This document shows, piece by piece, positions 24,102 to 24,622 of a stretch of 24,622 nt of DNA; the first letter of the stretch is position 1; each line of letters opens with the position of its first letter. Source of the stretch: an uncultured Collinsella sp. (GTDB lineage: Bacteria > Actinomycetota > Coriobacteriia > Coriobacteriales > Coriobacteriaceae); NCBI GenBank assembly GCA_900757595.1, contig CAAEOL010000040.1, forward strand, positions 1 through 24,622, read 5' to 3'. The notes under the pieces were generated by a model. The model had not been told where the DNA came from. It saw only the letters and a list, made by a program, of their open reading frames with translations, and did not search any database. Both the position numbers and the translations under genes were made by a program.

Positions 24102-24536
24102 TTACGAGAAGAAGAGGTCCAGCAGGGCCTCATCGTCATCGTCCTCATCGGCCGCGGCGCGATCCCAAACCTCAAGGTGGTCGTAGTTGCCCACAACCGT
24201 GACCTCGCGGTCGAGGTTCGCCTGCTTGCGGAGAGACTCGGAAAGACCGATACGACCGGCGCTGTCCACATCCATCGACGTGGTGCGCTTGTTGATCGCC
24301 CTCATGAGCTTCTGGTCGTTAATGTCACGCGGGTTAAAACCCTCGTGGCCCTCACGACCCGCGAAGAGTCCTTCGACCCACTTATCGAAGGCCTCGGCAG
24401 AGAACACGTACAGAGCATCGACATCCAGGGCTTTGAACACGCGAACGTGCTCTCCAAGCTCCTCGCGAAGGGGTGCAGGCAGGGACAGACGACCTTTTGC
24501 ATCGAGATTGCGCTCGTATGCACCAGTCATTCCCAT
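24102..24536 (-). CDS. mraZ: MraZ, transcriptional regulator of the dcw cluster
   Basis: 144-residue DNA-binding protein with two AbrB-like half-domains, known in other bacteria to form rings and bind repeats upstream of its own gene. Half-domain signatures: NLDAKGRLSLPAPLRE (10-25) and DVDSAGRIGLSESLRK (89-104). The C-terminus is unusual: an acidic run DEDDDDEALLDLFFS that extends past the normal end of the family. GGGGAGGG is five bases before the ATG. It heads the dcw cluster; its leader is cut by the right edge of the window. Confidence 0.96.
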   Translation of the reverse strand: MGMTGAYERNLDAKGRLSLPAPLREELGEHVRVFKALDVDALYVFSAEAFDKWVEGLFAGREGHEGFNPRDINDQKLMRAINKRTTSMDVDSAGRIGLSESLRKQANLDREVTVVGNYDHLEVWDRAAADEDDDDEALLDLFFS

Positions 24537-24622
24537 GTGCGCCCTCCCCTCGGTTACTCAGATGGCACGTACGCGGGGAACCACCCCGCCTGTCGACGTC
24601 ATCAATAATATGGGGAACCGCC
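24537..24622 (-). promoter_or_regulatory. mraZ leader with candidate -10, hairpin and repeats (partial)
   Basis: On the minus strand TATTAT (24610-24605) could be the -10 of the dcw promoter; the -35 would lie beyond the window edge. The leader then has a perfect 6-bp hairpin (GCGGGG 24573-24578 with CCCCGC 24584-24589, 5-base loop). GGGGAACC occurs twice on the plus strand (24575-24582 and 24612-24619). Such G-runs are candidate MraZ contacts, since MraZ sites elsewhere are TGGG-type repeats, but the spacing of 37 is not the usual tandem layout. Confidence 0.4.

Overview
This window looks like a chromosomal segment from a member of the Coriobacteriia (Actinomycetota), most likely Collinsella or a close relative. 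The reasons are a high-GC coding style (mostly C/G third positions), a division-and-cell-wall (dcw) cluster that has SepF, YggT and DivIVA but no ftsA, and an actinobacterial-type MurG (GGTAGHINPALALA). The genus is an inference from gene order and protein style; no search was run.

Layout. 23 of the 24 genes lie on the minus strand, so transcription runs from the right edge to the left. From 24622 leftwards: mraZ, rsmH, ftsL-like, ftsI (class B PBP), murF, mraY, murD, ftsW, murG, murC, murB, ftsQ and ftsZ (9047-24536). A rho-independent terminator follows ftsZ at about 8989-9024. A second block follows: pgeF, pstS, pstC, pstA, pstB, phoU (3600-8836), preceded by a 200-base intergenic region with dyads and a Pho-box-like direct repeat. 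Then come yggS, sepF, yggT and divIVA (921-3480), ending in a terminator at about 865-894. At the left edge a convergent plus-strand nitroreductase-family gene (224-754) ends in its own terminator.

How the genes work together. MurB/C/D/F make the UDP-MurNAc-pentapeptide, MraY and MurG make lipid I and lipid II, and FtsW with FtsI polymerise and cross-link septal peptidoglycan under control of FtsQ/FtsL. FtsZ is presumably tethered by SepF in the absence of FtsA, and DivIVA marks poles or septum. MraZ and RsmH head the cluster as regulator and 16S rRNA methyltransferase. PgeF guards the composition of the peptide stem. The pst-phoU operon is a complete high-affinity phosphate importer placed inside what is normally the contiguous ftsZ-pgeF-yggS-sepF-yggT-divIVA tail.

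Points of most interest: the pst operon nested in the division cluster and translationally coupled to pgeF; a yggT gene with no ATG/GTG/TTG start, in frame with sepF; the absence of murE from its usual slot; Arg/Gly-rich tails on FtsI/FtsW and a Lys/Ser/Pro-rich tail on FtsQ opposite a Tyr/Asp/Gly-rich SepF linker; and an abrupt change in base and codon use in the 5' half of the nitroreductase gene together with a TTTGG repeat field upstream. No RNA genes, insertion sequences, CRISPR arrays or prophage genes were seen, and no gene-free stretch exceeds 300 bases.
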